Shown: piece after piece, positions 1 through 9,066 of the stretch
How the letters are laid out: each line of letters starts with the position of its first letter
Numbering within the stretch: position 1 is the stretch's first letter
Source: Thalassotalea eurytherma
Lineage (GTDB): Bacteria > Pseudomonadota > Gammaproteobacteria > Enterobacterales > Alteromonadaceae
Direction: 5' to 3'
NCBI RefSeq assembly: GCF_030161415.1
Contig: NZ_BSSU01000002.1
Location: 186,001 to 250,000, forward strand
Length of the DNA stretch: 64,000 bases
The notes under the pieces: model-generated
The model's database searches: none
The model's input: only the letters and a program-made list of their open reading frames with translations
Told to the model about the DNA's origin: nothing
Position numbers and translations under genes: made by a program

Positions 1-342
1 GCTAAGTTAATTAAATCAGTAGCAGCATTATCAGTAACCGTAGGCGCTTTAGTTTTTTCTGCAACTAGTGTTGCAAAAATGGAGCCTCAACTAGAAAGAG
101 CATTAGTTAAAACCTGCGAGGCTGCTGCCAGTAATAAGCCTATTCAGTTAAAAGTCGCATTAGATGATTATAACCTTAAACAACGTGATGTAGCGTTAGG
201 CGTTATGTGTAACAACGTCGACATCATTGATTTTGCCGAACAGCACGGTGCTTATAAAACTGCTGGTCGCCTACAAAACAGTATTGGTTCAGTGCAAATT
301 ACCGATGTTGCTGCTGTAAGTAGGGTAAACGTAAACTTCTAA
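1..342 (+). CDS. DUF3718-like secreted protein (5' end outside window)
   Basis: The reading frame is open from base 1. Before the Met at base 79 it encodes a hydrophobic stretch (LSVTVGALVFSATSVA), which reads as the second half of a Sec signal peptide, so the true start lies just upstream of the window and the internal Met is not the start. The mature part is about 85 residues with two Cys (KTCEAAA and VMCNN) that could form a disulfide. The pattern resembles the small DUF3718 proteins of Alteromonadales, whose function is unknown. The family assignment comes from memory of the sequence pattern. Confidence 0.7.
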   Translation, partial: AKLIKSVAALSVTVGALVFSATSVAKMEPQLERALVKTCEAAASNKPIQLKVALDDYNLKQRDVALGVMCNNVDIIDFAEQHGAYKTAGRLQNSIGSVQITDVAAVSRVNVNF

Positions 343-368
343 GAATTTTCGCTCGCTGTGAAATGACT

Positions 369-398
369 TCCCTTATAGAGTTTTGTTGTTATAAGGGA
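369..398 (+). terminator. Hairpin after the DUF3718-like gene, possible terminator
   Basis: A perfect 9-bp inverted repeat (TCCCTTATA / TATAAGGGA) with a 12-nt loop lies 27 bases past the stop codon. No clear T tract follows, so it may be a weak terminator or an mRNA 3'-end stabiliser. Confidence 0.35.
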
Positions 399-517
399 TT
401 CGCTCAGCTAATTAAGCCCCATTTCAACCTCGAAAACCAACACTTCGCCAATTAGTACTTCACTAATGCCATACAACTCGTTAAGCTTTCTGATTAAAAA
501 CAATAATTCAAATATTT

Positions 518-1849
518 ATGGCATCAAGAGATTCATTTCATTCCCGTATAGGTTTCGTATTAGCTGCCGCAGGCAGTGCAATCGGTTTAGGTAATATTTG
601 GGGGTTCCCCACTAACGCAGCTAACAATGGTGGTGGTGCGTTTTTATTCGTATACCTTGTCGTTACCTTTTTACTGGCGTTACCTGCACTGTATGCAGAA
701 ATTTACATTGGTAACCAAGCACAGAAAAACCCTGTTTCTGCGCTAGGTGAAGCTTGTGGCGAGAAAATGCCAAGGTTTGGTCGTTTTGCTGGCAAAATAG
801 GCTTAGTTGGCGCCATCATGATGCTAAGTTTCTATACGATTGTTGCGGGCTGGATGCTTTCTCACGCACTATCTGGCTTTTCAGCCATGGCAGGCTTTAG
901 TGAACTCTCTAATTGGCTTGCTAGTGATTCAACACTAAGAAACATCATCTTCACCCCAATATTCATTTTACTTGGCGCTGCCATCATTCATCAAGGCGTG
1001 CATAAAGGCATTGAAAAATGGTCAAGCCGATTAATGCCGATCTTATTAGTGATGTTAGTTTGTTTAATTATTTATATTTTTCAGCAAGATGGTGCGATGG
1101 AAGGATTAAAGCAATATATCATTCCAGATTTTAGTCGTATCACAGAGCCCAGATTAGTTATCTCGGCAATGGGACAGGCGTTTTTCTCTTTGAGTATTGG
1201 TGTTGGCGGTATGATGATTTACGGCTCATACATGGAAAAAGATAAAGACATTGGTAAACTTGTTTTATCCATTGGCGCTTTAGATACCTTAATCGCATTT
1301 TTAGCGGGTTTATTGATTATTCCTGCGCTGTATGTTGCTCAACATGCCGGCCAAGAAGTTTTTTCAGACGGTAACTTAATTGGTGAAGGACAACTGATTT
1401 TTAATATTTTACCAACCTTGTTTAGCTCAATGGGGAGTATTGGTCTATTTGTTTCAGGTGTCTTTTTTGCCCTGTTATCAATTGCTGCGTTAACCTCGAC
1501 CATCTCATCAACTGAAGTACCTGTATCATATTTAGTAGAAGAAAAGTCGATGAGCCGTCGCAAGGCAACATGGTTAGTTTCTGGTGCTGTATTAATAGCA
1601 AGTATGACGCTAGTAGCATTCTTTGACCTGTTATTTGGTATTGTTATTCAAGGCTTAACGACAATCCTACAGCCACTAAGCTGCTTGTTTTATTTCATCG
1701 TTGTTGGATGGATTTGGAAGCGAGGTAATAAGCTAAAAGATCATGCCGTGATCGCACAAAGACCTTGGTTAAAATATTGGGGCTATTATTTACAGTACGT
1801 TTGCCCTATTCTTTTACTTATTGTGTTTTATAACGTTGCGTTAGCGTAG
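518..1849 (+). CDS. Sodium-dependent transporter, NSS (SNF) family
   Basis: This 443-residue inner-membrane protein has about 11-12 hydrophobic segments. Its N-terminus carries the neurotransmitter:sodium symporter signature: RDSFHSRIGF, then AAAGSAIGLGNIWGFP and NNGGGAFLFVY, which in LeuT-type transporters form the unwound TM1 and the Na+/substrate site. Bacterial members import amino acids or related compounds with Na+; the substrate cannot be read here. The start ATG places the signature at the usual distance from the N-terminus, although the ribosome-binding site is weak. It is probably transcribed alone or together with the Pmp3-type gene 67 bp downstream. Confidence 0.92.
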   Translation: MASRDSFHSRIGFVLAAAGSAIGLGNIWGFPTNAANNGGGAFLFVYLVVTFLLALPALYAEIYIGNQAQKNPVSALGEACGEKMPRFGRFAGKIGLVGAIMMLSFYTIVAGWMLSHALSGFSAMAGFSELSNWLASDSTLRNIIFTPIFILLGAAIIHQGVHKGIEKWSSRLMPILLVMLVCLIIYIFQQDGAMEGLKQYIIPDFSRITEPRLVISAMGQAFFSLSIGVGGMMIYGSYMEKDKDIGKLVLSIGALDTLIAFLAGLLIIPALYVAQHAGQEVFSDGNLIGEGQLIFNILPTLFSSMGSIGLFVSGVFFALLSIAALTSTISSTEVPVSYLVEEKSMSRRKATWLVSGAVLIASMTLVAFFDLLFGIVIQGLTTILQPLSCLFYFIVVGWIWKRGNKLKDHAVIAQRPWLKYWGYYLQYVCPILLLIVFYNVALA

Positions 1850-1916
1850 CGATTAACCCAAAGCACAATATGCGTCTATACTAGCTAATACTAAAAATAA
1901 AAAGTGGAATATAACA

Positions 1917-2078
1917 ATGAATAAAGTAGTACATATTATTTTAGCTATCTTGTTACCACCTATCGCTGTTTTCCTAAAAAGTGGCGCTGGTAAAGATTTG
2001 CTAATCAACATCGTTTTATGTTTTTTCTTTTGGGTGCCGGCGATATTGCACGCCATTTGGCTTATCACCAAAGATTAA
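1917..2078 (+). CDS. YqaE/Pmp3 family small membrane protein
   Basis: This 53-residue ORF has two hydrophobic segments: ILAILLPPIAVFL, then the hydrophilic turn KSGAGKDLL, then INIVLCFFFWVPAILHAIWLI. The first segment, the short polar loop, and the second segment ending in H-A-x-W are the hallmark of Pmp3/YqaE proteolipids, which are linked to membrane potential and salt or cold stress in other organisms. A purine-rich AAGTGGA precedes the ATG by about 9 bases, and a strong terminator follows 18 bp after the stop. It is shorter than most annotation cut-offs but looks genuine. Confidence 0.85.
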   Translation: MNKVVHIILAILLPPIAVFLKSGAGKDLLINIVLCFFFWVPAILHAIWLITKD

Positions 2079-2095
2079 CAGTCGTTATTACGAAG

Positions 2096-2127
2096 AAAGC
2101 CCAAGTAAGTTTACTTGGGCTTTTTTA
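2096..2127 (+). terminator. Rho-independent terminator
   Basis: A stem of about 12 bp (AAGCCCAAGTA / TACTTGGGCTT) is followed by TTTTTT. It closes the Pmp3-type transcript. The A-rich left side makes it usable on the other strand, for the diguanylate cyclase gene that ends at 2168. Confidence 0.9.
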
Positions 2128-2167
2128 TTTCAACGTTTGCTACCTGTAGTTGGTACCGTCAATCTGT

Positions 2168-3373
2168 TTATTTGGTGACGTTATTGCGCCCACTTTTTTT
2201 CGCTTTATAAAGCAGCTCATCAGAGGCTTTTAACACTTGCTCAAAAGTCTGTCCTTTCATACGTTGGGCAACACCAATAGAAATAGTGACACTCACCGTT
2301 TTCTCACGCACTTGTTGTTTGCCTTTAGGCGTTCTGTCTTTCTTGGTTTTTCTGACGCCTTGCCTGATGACCATTTGATAATCAGCAATTGATTGTCTCA
2401 GGTTGTCAAGCTCATCGAACACTTGCTGCGCACTTTTTCTCGGGAAAATAACCGTAAACTCTTCGCCACCATACCGAAAAACACGCCCGCCAGCTTTCAC
2501 TTGTTTTAACTTCGCTGCAACTAATTTTAATACTTGATCGCCAATATCATGACCATAGGTATCGTTAAACTTTTTAAAGTGATCAACGTCCATCATAGCT
2601 ACACTATAATTTCTGCCTAAAGATAAGGCTAACTGGTTTAATGCCCTTCTCGATGGTAAGCCCGTTAGCTCATCTCGATACGCTAAAAAGTATGAACTTG
2701 CGACAACACTAAGCAGGTAATAGCTCACCAACAAGGTTAATGATAATTGCCAACTCACGTCGATAAAGTGTGCACGGGTGACATACCACAACAGTAAACT
2801 AGCTAATGCAGCAGGGTAAAATAAATGGGTTGTCGTTGCGCATTTAAACATATAAATCAATATGACGACGCCAAAAATAACATCAATTGCCAGATAGGGT
2901 TTTAGCAACGGGTAAAAAGGAATAGCGGTTTCATAAGTAGCTAAGCTCTCCAAAATGAATAACCAGCCTAGGCTAGCCAAGTAAGCAAAAACAAATAGCG
3001 CTAAACGAGGAACTAAGTGGACAGAGAATAAGCTTCTATCTTTGAAAAATGCGAGGCCAGCAAAAAAGAACATCACACTAAGTTCTATCGTTTGTGATGA
3101 TATAGCTGGTAGTGAAAAATCAGATAATTTACCTGATTCAAGTACCACGACACTGGCAAAAAGTAGAATCATCAAGGCAAAACGAGAATGATTAAACTGA
3201 CAAGCAAATAAGAAACTTATTAGCATTAACAGTGCGAGTTGATTAAATGATACTTCGCCCAACAATTGAGCAATGGCAGGGACCTGATGTACAGCTATTA
3301 TTGCAACAAGTATAAGGAAAACACTGGTGATACTTGTTTTCAATCCGATCAGTTTACTCAATGACTCCCCCAA
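2168..3373 (-). CDS. Membrane diguanylate cyclase (GGDEF domain)
   Basis: This 401-residue protein has about seven to eight hydrophobic segments in its first 230 residues, followed by a GGDEF domain. The active-site motif is GGEEF at residues 302-306, and the upstream DVDHFKKFNDTYGHDIGD is the usual Mg/GTP-binding region, so cyclase activity (two GTP to c-di-GMP) is expected. The four residues five positions before GGEEF do not read RxxD, so the classical inhibitory product site is missing. The N-terminal sensor matches no named domain that I recognise. It lies alone on this strand between terminators. Confidence 0.92.
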   Translation of the reverse strand: MGESLSKLIGLKTSITSVFLILVAIIAVHQVPAIAQLLGEVSFNQLALLMLISFLFACQFNHSRFALMILLFASVVVLESGKLSDFSLPAISSQTIELSVMFFFAGLAFFKDRSLFSVHLVPRLALFVFAYLASLGWLFILESLATYETAIPFYPLLKPYLAIDVIFGVVILIYMFKCATTTHLFYPAALASLLLWYVTRAHFIDVSWQLSLTLLVSYYLLSVVASSYFLAYRDELTGLPSRRALNQLALSLGRNYSVAMMDVDHFKKFNDTYGHDIGDQVLKLVAAKLKQVKAGGRVFRYGGEEFTVIFPRKSAQQVFDELDNLRQSIADYQMVIRQGVRKTKKDRTPKGKQQVREKTVSVTISIGVAQRMKGQTFEQVLKASDELLYKAKKSGRNNVTK

Positions 3374-3475
3374 TTATGAAAAAAATAAGTAAATGTATGT
3401 TTAAGGCTATTCTTATTTTGTTAAAATACCGATAACAAGCGCCCTTTCTCGCAATATCATAACACAGGCAAGATT

Positions 3476-3688
3476 ATGTCTTTAAGACAAGTCATTAATT
3501 TAGGCACAGAAAATCAACCTTTTGCTGTTACAAGTAGAGCGAAATTGATCAACCTCATTTCGCTATTCACATTTGGCATCTCATTACTGTATACCATTAA
3601 TTATGTGTTTATTATTCAAAACTCATTAGTCGCAGCGATTAATGCAGCCTTTACCATTAGCTATTTAATCACCTTAATTGTTAGATGA
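3476..3688 (+). CDS. Small two-helix membrane ORF, possible remnant of a larger sensor
   Basis: The 70-residue product has an N-terminal polar part (RQVINLGTENQPFAVTSRAK) and two hydrophobic helices, and it stops directly after the second helix. The polar opening followed by helices resembles, from memory, the N-terminus of multi-helix membrane sensors found in front of GGDEF or cyclase domains in Alteromonadales, so this may be a 3'-truncated relic. Its last 15 bases overlap the 3' end of rmuC on the opposite strand. It could also be a genuine small membrane protein; the sequence alone does not decide. Confidence 0.45.
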   Translation: MSLRQVINLGTENQPFAVTSRAKLINLISLFTFGISLLYTINYVFIIQNSLVAAINAAFTISYLITLIVR

Positions 3689-4948
3689 AATTTCACTAAG
3701 ATTGCTGTCAGTTAAACTGGTATCAACTTGCTCAATTTTTTCGAAGCGATTAGCGATCTTATTTGCTGACGTGTTAATTTGCTTAACATCACTTGCGGCC
3801 TGATCAATATGCTTTGCCAAGTTATCGAAGCGTGTTCTAAAACGAGCAAAATCAGACGATAAATGGCCTAAATGCGCCTGTATGATATGCACTTGTTCTT
3901 TGGTCGCTTCGTCTTTAATTACCGCTCTAGCAGTGGTTAAAATTGCCATTAAGGTGGTAGGCGACGCTAGCCATACTCGCTTTTTATTCGCCAACTCAAC
4001 GAGGTCACTATGGTGAGCGTGTATTTCGGCAAACACAGCTTCAGCAGGAATAAACATTACCGCACCTTCTGCGGTTTCATGCTCAATTAAATACTTGCTA
4101 CTTATATCATTGATGTGCTTTTTGATATCTTGTTTGAATTGTCGTTGCGCGGCTTTTCTATCGCTCTCGGCCAATGTGATATCGGTAAACGTTCGATAGC
4201 TTTCAAGCGGAAATTTAGCATCAACAACAACGTTGCCTGTGGGTTGTGGCAGAAACAATACACAATCGGCAATCTTGCCATTTGATAACGTATGTTGAAT
4301 GGCAAAATGACTTTCAGGTAAAACGTTTTTAATCAAAGCATTTAGCTGTACTTCACCAAATGCGCCACGTGAACGCTTATCGGCAAGTACCTCTTGCAAG
4401 CTAACAACATTCGTTGATAGCTCAGTAATTTTTTGTTGTGCATCATCAATGAGTGCCAAGCGCTTTAAAATATCATTGAAGGTTTTAGTGGTTTTTTCAA
4501 AGCCATCTGAAAGACGCTTCTCTACTTGTTCACTGATATTCTGCAAACGATTATCGGTAGTTTCAGTAAGACTTGCGATATTTTTTGCCAAGGTATTAGC
4601 AAGCTCTTCCCTGTTTTCTTTGCCATTGCGCGCAAGCGTTTGATGCAAAGTATCAAAAGACTTGAGTTGTTGTGCATTGGTTTGCTGATGAAAATCGGCC
4701 TGCTGACGCATTAGCTTCATGCGAAGATCAGCAAGTTGTTGCTCCGTCGACATTTTTATTTCAACAGGTAAAGTTTGTAGTAAAGGCACCAGTTGCGACA
4801 ACTGACTATTTAACGTGGTTTGCTGTTGGCTTAACTCTGCAATATGGCGTTTTTGCTTAAAGACCAGAAGTAATAATAAAAGACTAAAAAAAATGCCACC
4901 TGATGACAGCCATAATGTTATATCGATTTGTTCCAATTGAGCTAGCAT
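3674..4948 (-). CDS. rmuC: DNA recombination protein RmuC homologue
   Basis: This 424-residue protein starts with an N-terminal membrane anchor (LWLSSGGIFFSLLLLLLVF), continues with a Gln-rich coiled coil to about residue 190, and then the RmuC domain, recognisable by RGAFGEVQLNALIKNVLP, VVVDAKFPLESY and VMFIPAEAVFAEIHA. RmuC limits recombination at inverted repeats and has a nuclease-like fold. The DAKFP core is intact. It appears monocistronic; 383 bases without a gene lie upstream of its start. Confidence 0.93.
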   Translation of the reverse strand: MLAQLEQIDITLWLSSGGIFFSLLLLLLVFKQKRHIAELSQQQTTLNSQLSQLVPLLQTLPVEIKMSTEQQLADLRMKLMRQQADFHQQTNAQQLKSFDTLHQTLARNGKENREELANTLAKNIASLTETTDNRLQNISEQVEKRLSDGFEKTTKTFNDILKRLALIDDAQQKITELSTNVVSLQEVLADKRSRGAFGEVQLNALIKNVLPESHFAIQHTLSNGKIADCVLFLPQPTGNVVVDAKFPLESYRTFTDITLAESDRKAAQRQFKQDIKKHINDISSKYLIEHETAEGAVMFIPAEAVFAEIHAHHSDLVELANKKRVWLASPTTLMAILTTARAVIKDEATKEQVHIIQAHLGHLSSDFARFRTRFDNLAKHIDQAASDVKQINTSANKIANRFEKIEQVDTSLTDSNLSEISSNN

Positions 4949-5331
4949 ACCAACCTTAACTACACTACTTTTCGCTTATCTTAGCGGTATTTAGAGATCG
5001 CGTAAATTATTTACGAAAGCTAAGTACAAAGTTGATGGCTTAACAATTGCAGTCTAGCGACTTTTCCTCGTTTGGGATGATATAAATTTCCCAATAACCC
5101 TCTAATTCTCTTTATAAAATGATTCAGCCTACTTCGAACGTACAAGGCTTCACAATTGCTACCAAAGTCAAGCATGTCTATATAGCAACCTAACAACAAA
5201 CATTAATTATTAAAAAATTAGGCAAGTTTGTAATTTGTTGTATATATTTATTACACGATCAAGGATGTCTAGATTTAAATTGCCAAGTTCAGTGCATCCT
5301 TGTGAAAGTAAAATAATACACGAGGTATGCC
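4949..5331. other. Intergenic stretch upstream of rmuC
   Basis: These 383 bases are AT-rich and contain no convincing ORF, RNA gene or strong hairpin. They must hold the rmuC promoter (leftward) and the promoter of the interrupted exported-protein gene. A GAGGT Shine-Dalgarno at 5322-5326 belongs to the ATG at 5332. Confidence 0.5.
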
Positions 5332-6813
5332 ATGATTAGATCTTTAGCACTAATATTAGTTATTTTTTTTGTACCTAAAGTCTATTCTATAAACTAGCTC
5401 GAGGTAACAAAAAAAAGTGGAAGTGAGGTGGCTTTCGATCCTCTTACGCATTACCTAAACATACATTTAGCGTCCCTAACACCCCAAAAGCCAGACACAC
5501 CGACCTTATGGGATAGGGTATGGGGAAAACAAACTAGTTTCGGGCTGGTATACGCAGAGATTCAACAAGATGCATCAACTAAAAAAATCCCATTATTTAC
5601 CTACTCAACAAATGATGAAAGTAAATATGAGATAAATAGTGTAGCCGTAAATAAAGGAATTTTGTTCCCTCTTGCTTCATCTATTATTTATAAAGATGAT
5701 GACGTACCAAGAATAAAGCTAGTTGTGAGATATTGGGAAGATAAAAAGCAGGCGACATTGATTAAGGATTTAATATCATCTGCTAACCTTTTAGGACAAA
5801 TGTCCGCAGGTTCAGTGGATGATGCTGTGGAGATATCAACGATGCTTGTATCTTTATTAGAGAAAATGTGGCCTTCAAAAGATCAAACATCTTCATCTCT
5901 TCTGATTTTAGACAAACAAAACATAACTAATGAGCTAATAGCTTTCGGATATGATGGACATGAGCTATTAACGTTAAAACTGTCTAAAACTGACGGGGTC
6001 TTTACAAATCGATCATTTAATGCCGCACTAAATAGTTTTAAACCATCTCAGTTAGATAGCTATAAGGGGGCTATAGAAGAGTTAGATGAAAACATTCAAC
6101 AACATGGCCTTAGTGCATTAAGAGCTAGACTTTCAGAGTACTCTAAATATATTTCTACACTAAAACTTAATCACTCTGACAAAGTATTGCTTTTAGCACA
6201 ATCAATTCAAAATTGGGCACCAAATGCACTTCAAGGGCTAGTTAATGACAGTAATGGAAAGCCTATACATATGTCTCAGGTTCACTATAGACGTTTAGAT
6301 AATTCAGACTGGAAGTTGTTAGATGAGCTTACGGATAATGTTTTGACTGACTTGAAGGGTTCAGGAAATTGTTCCTTAGATAGTTGTAAAGTTATGGCTA
6401 ACTTTTTGTCTGCTGCTGCAGGAGAGTTAGATGTTATATCCTATTATCTCCCTAAAAGAATAAACTTGATAATTGACGGAAATCGCATAGACGTTCATAA
6501 AAAAGACTTTCTGACTAAAGTTCGTATTGGAAACGATCCAGGTTGGACAAGGTTTTCGAACGTAAACGGTCAAGATGATAAATATTACGCAATATTTGAT
6601 CCTGGTAAACTAGCAATTACTGTCGATGATAAAGATTACTCGAACCACAACGTAAGGATAGATATGTTCTCTATCAAAATAAACGAACATAAACATCACT
6701 ATATTTCTTCTATTGAAGTAACCAGTACTTTGGCTATAAAACCTCAAACTCAACGACAACACTATTTACTTACTCAATCACAAAAATCCAGTAACGGTCT
6801 TGTTAGTGATTAA
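5332..6813 (+). pseudogene. Unknown exported protein, interrupted by an in-frame amber codon
   Basis: An ATG at 5332, six bases after GAGG, opens a textbook signal peptide (MIRSLALILVIFFVPKVYS) that runs into TAG at 5395-5397. The same frame then stays open for 471 codons to 6813. Without the stop this would be one secreted protein of about 490 residues. The only alternative start before the conserved-looking part is GTG 5428, which has no suitably spaced Shine-Dalgarno and would give a 461-residue protein without an export signal. I do not recognise the family; the body is mixed alpha/beta with a pair of Cys (NCSLDSC) near residue 310 of the 461-residue form. Either it is a recent pseudogene, or the stop is read through, or the base is a sequencing error. 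Confidence 0.65.
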
Positions 6814-7036
6814 TAACTATCGTTTTTTATTATTCAAAAGTAATTTAGCCATACAATTCTTCGATGAGTAAATGATGTTTAGCTCGAAAAGCTGTTCTAC
6901 GATGTTAACTCAAATATTTGGGGTTTAGGATAAATTCCCATCAAAACCTATGAAAATATTCCTACCTAGATCAAAAACGGCACTGGCCAATTTCAGAGCG
7001 GACTAAAAACCTAAAATAGAAAGAAAACGATAGTTA
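6814..7036. repeat. Region flanked by 13-bp perfect inverted repeats
   Basis: TAACTATCGTTTT at 6814-6826 is exactly complementary to AAAACGATAGTTA at 7024-7036. The 197 bases between hold no ORF. The left arm begins immediately after the stop codon at 6811-6813, and the right arm ends seven bases before the 3' end of the permease gene. The size and terminal repeats are MITE-like, but no target duplication is obvious. Confidence 0.4.
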
Positions 7037-7050
7037 CGATAGTTACGATA
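7027..7050. repeat. 9-bp tandem repeat
   Basis: The unit ACGATAGTT is present about 2.7 times in direct tandem (7027-7035, 7036-7044, and partial 7045-7050). It overlaps the right inverted-repeat arm and the stop codon of the SLC13 gene. Confidence 0.7.
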
Positions 7051-8884
7051 GGTAGATAATATTTAGCGTGATAGATAATGCTATCCACATCAAAAAGATA
7101 AGCGGCACACCAACTTTAACAAAGTCTGAAAACTGATAACCACCCGCGTTCATCACTAATAAGTTAGTTTTATAAGCCATTGGCGTGGCGTAACTTAAAT
7201 TAGCCCCAAAAAGTACGGCAAGCACAAAAGGCTCAGGTGGCGCGCCAAGTTGTTGGGCAACTGAAATTGCGATAGGCGTGCCAATAACCGCAGCTGCATT
7301 ATTAGATACAACGTTGGTCAAAATGGCGAGTAACAACATTAACGCAGCTAAAACCCCACCTACCGGTAGTGATGACGAGATAGCAACAAAAGCTTCCGCT
7401 AAATATTGCGCTGCGCCTGTTTTAACCATAGCTGCGCCAAGTGCTAATGATGCAGCCACAATTAATATAACTTGAGTACTGAGTGACGAAGCAACTTCTC
7501 CCCAGTTTAAACACCGAGATGCTAATAAAACGAACACACCACAAATAGAGCTTATGACAATCGGCAATATATCAAATACAGGTAACATCACCACACCACA
7601 AATAACCGCTAATGCAACAGGTGCTTTTTTAGTTTGTACAACTTTAGAAGCGCCATCAACAACCAATATGCCTTGTTGAGATTTTAACTCTTCTATTTGT
7701 TCAGACTCTCCTTGTACCAAAAGAATATCGCCAACCCTTAAAGGAATACTGCCTATGCTTTGGCGCTCTATGTCCATTGGCTTGCCTTCTCGATGCAGGG
7801 CAATAGCTGAAATGCCATATTCAGAGCTAAAATTGGCGCGCTTTAATGTTTTACCAATTAAGCCAGAGCCGAGAATAACAACAATTTCAGCAAGTACTTG
7901 GTTCCCGGCTTCTAACGGATGCTCTGCGTCTATTTTATGTTTTCCTGAATGCAACGTAGCTTTTAAAACGTTTTCGTATTCTTTTAAGCGATCTGGATAG
8001 TCTTTGACATGAATCCGATCATTCACTTTGATCACTGTATCAGGCAGGGGTAATAACTTATGGAAGTCTTTACCACGTTGAATACTTTCTATTTTCATCA
8101 TGCCGTCTGTTTGCTTAATAGCTTTTGAAACTTTCTCACCAACTAACGGGCAATCTTCCCCAACATACAAATAAGCGCTAAATAGGCGTGGTGAAGTATC
8201 AGGAAGAGAAGCATCTCGTTCTGGCAAAATTTTAGGCGCTACTAGCCATAAATAAAGTAAAGCAACAAAAGCGGCCACTAAAACAATAGGTGCAAAGTCA
8301 AACATACCAAAACGTTCCATGCCCATGTCAGCAGCAACACTAACAACAAGTAGGTTAGTTGACGTTCCAATAGTCGTAAACATACCGCCAACTAACGTAG
8401 CAAGCCCCATTGGAAGCAACATACCACTGACGTTAGATTGGGTGCGAATAGCAACACTAATTAAGATAGGCAACAACAAAACAACAACTGGCGTGTTATT
8501 CACGAATGCGCTTAACCCGCCTGCGATAATTAACGTAAAAAGTAATGAGAAAGATGGGCTAACCTTCCAAAGCCTTGAAAGGTTTCTGCCAATAGGCTCA
8601 AGCGCGCCAGTTAAGACAATAGATTGACCAATGATCATGAGCGCACATACGGTCACTAAAGCTTCGTGGCCAAAACCATGAAAAAACATCACAGGGTTTA
8701 AGTCTTCAGTACCATCATTAAAAGGAAATAAGGCGAAACTAACGGTGAGCATCGCAATAACGGCTAATGACGACGTTTCTAATGCAACATCATCTCGTTT
8801 AAATAAATAGAGTGCGCCCAATGTAAGAAGCAACACAAACAGTGCGTGAAAATTGGGTAATGACGGCAAACTATCAAAGAGCAT
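7043..8884 (-). CDS. SLC13-family permease with two TrkA-C (RCK_C) domains
   Basis: This 613-residue inner-membrane protein has N-terminal helices to about residue 215, two soluble TrkA-C-like modules at about 225-400, then the second half of the permease. The helix-breaking motifs SAFVNNTPVVVLLLP and TNVVSNNAAAVIGTP are the paired substrate/Na+ hairpins of the divalent anion:Na+ symporter fold. Members of this subgroup carry sulfate, dicarboxylates or other anions; the substrate is unknown here. It lies downstream of the fumarase gene but separated from it by a terminator, so it is likely its own unit. The 3' end is covered by the 9-bp tandem repeat. Confidence 0.9.
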   Translation of the reverse strand: MLFDSLPSLPNFHALFVLLLTLGALYLFKRDDVALETSSLAVIAMLTVSFALFPFNDGTEDLNPVMFFHGFGHEALVTVCALMIIGQSIVLTGALEPIGRNLSRLWKVSPSFSLLFTLIIAGGLSAFVNNTPVVVLLLPILISVAIRTQSNVSGMLLPMGLATLVGGMFTTIGTSTNLLVVSVAADMGMERFGMFDFAPIVLVAAFVALLYLWLVAPKILPERDASLPDTSPRLFSAYLYVGEDCPLVGEKVSKAIKQTDGMMKIESIQRGKDFHKLLPLPDTVIKVNDRIHVKDYPDRLKEYENVLKATLHSGKHKIDAEHPLEAGNQVLAEIVVILGSGLIGKTLKRANFSSEYGISAIALHREGKPMDIERQSIGSIPLRVGDILLVQGESEQIEELKSQQGILVVDGASKVVQTKKAPVALAVICGVVMLPVFDILPIVISSICGVFVLLASRCLNWGEVASSLSTQVILIVAASLALGAAMVKTGAAQYLAEAFVAISSSLPVGGVLAALMLLLAILTNVVSNNAAAVIGTPIAISVAQQLGAPPEPFVLAVLFGANLSYATPMAYKTNLLVMNAGGYQFSDFVKVGVPLIFLMWIALSITLNIIYLS

Positions 8885-9022
8885 TCCTAGCCCCTAAATG
8901 CTTATTGTTATTTCAATAGGTTAGCACCTTTTGTTTAAAATCTAGACATTTTTTTGATGAATTACCTTGATTGATTTTTACCCTTTACTTTATAACTCAG
9001 TATTCGTTTAATTCGCGCAATA

Positions 9023-9048
9023 AAAAAGCGCCTTGTCGGCGCTTTTTC
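9023..9048 (-). terminator. Rho-independent terminator of the fumarase gene
   Basis: The stem AAAGCGCC / GGCGCTTT with a short loop is flanked by A and T tracts on both sides. It lies 19 bases past the fumarase stop codon on the minus strand. Confidence 0.85.
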
Positions 9049-9066
9049 TCGTAATGAAAAGCGTGC

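Noticed and set aside
79-342. Complete small protein starting at the Met at base 79
   Set aside because: The frame is open from base 1 and encodes a signal peptide before that Met, so the gene is cut by the window edge.
7755-8627. Plus-strand ORFs of 81 and 102 codons inside the SLC13 gene
   Set aside because: They lie antisense to a clearly conserved permease and show no family pattern or ribosome-binding site.
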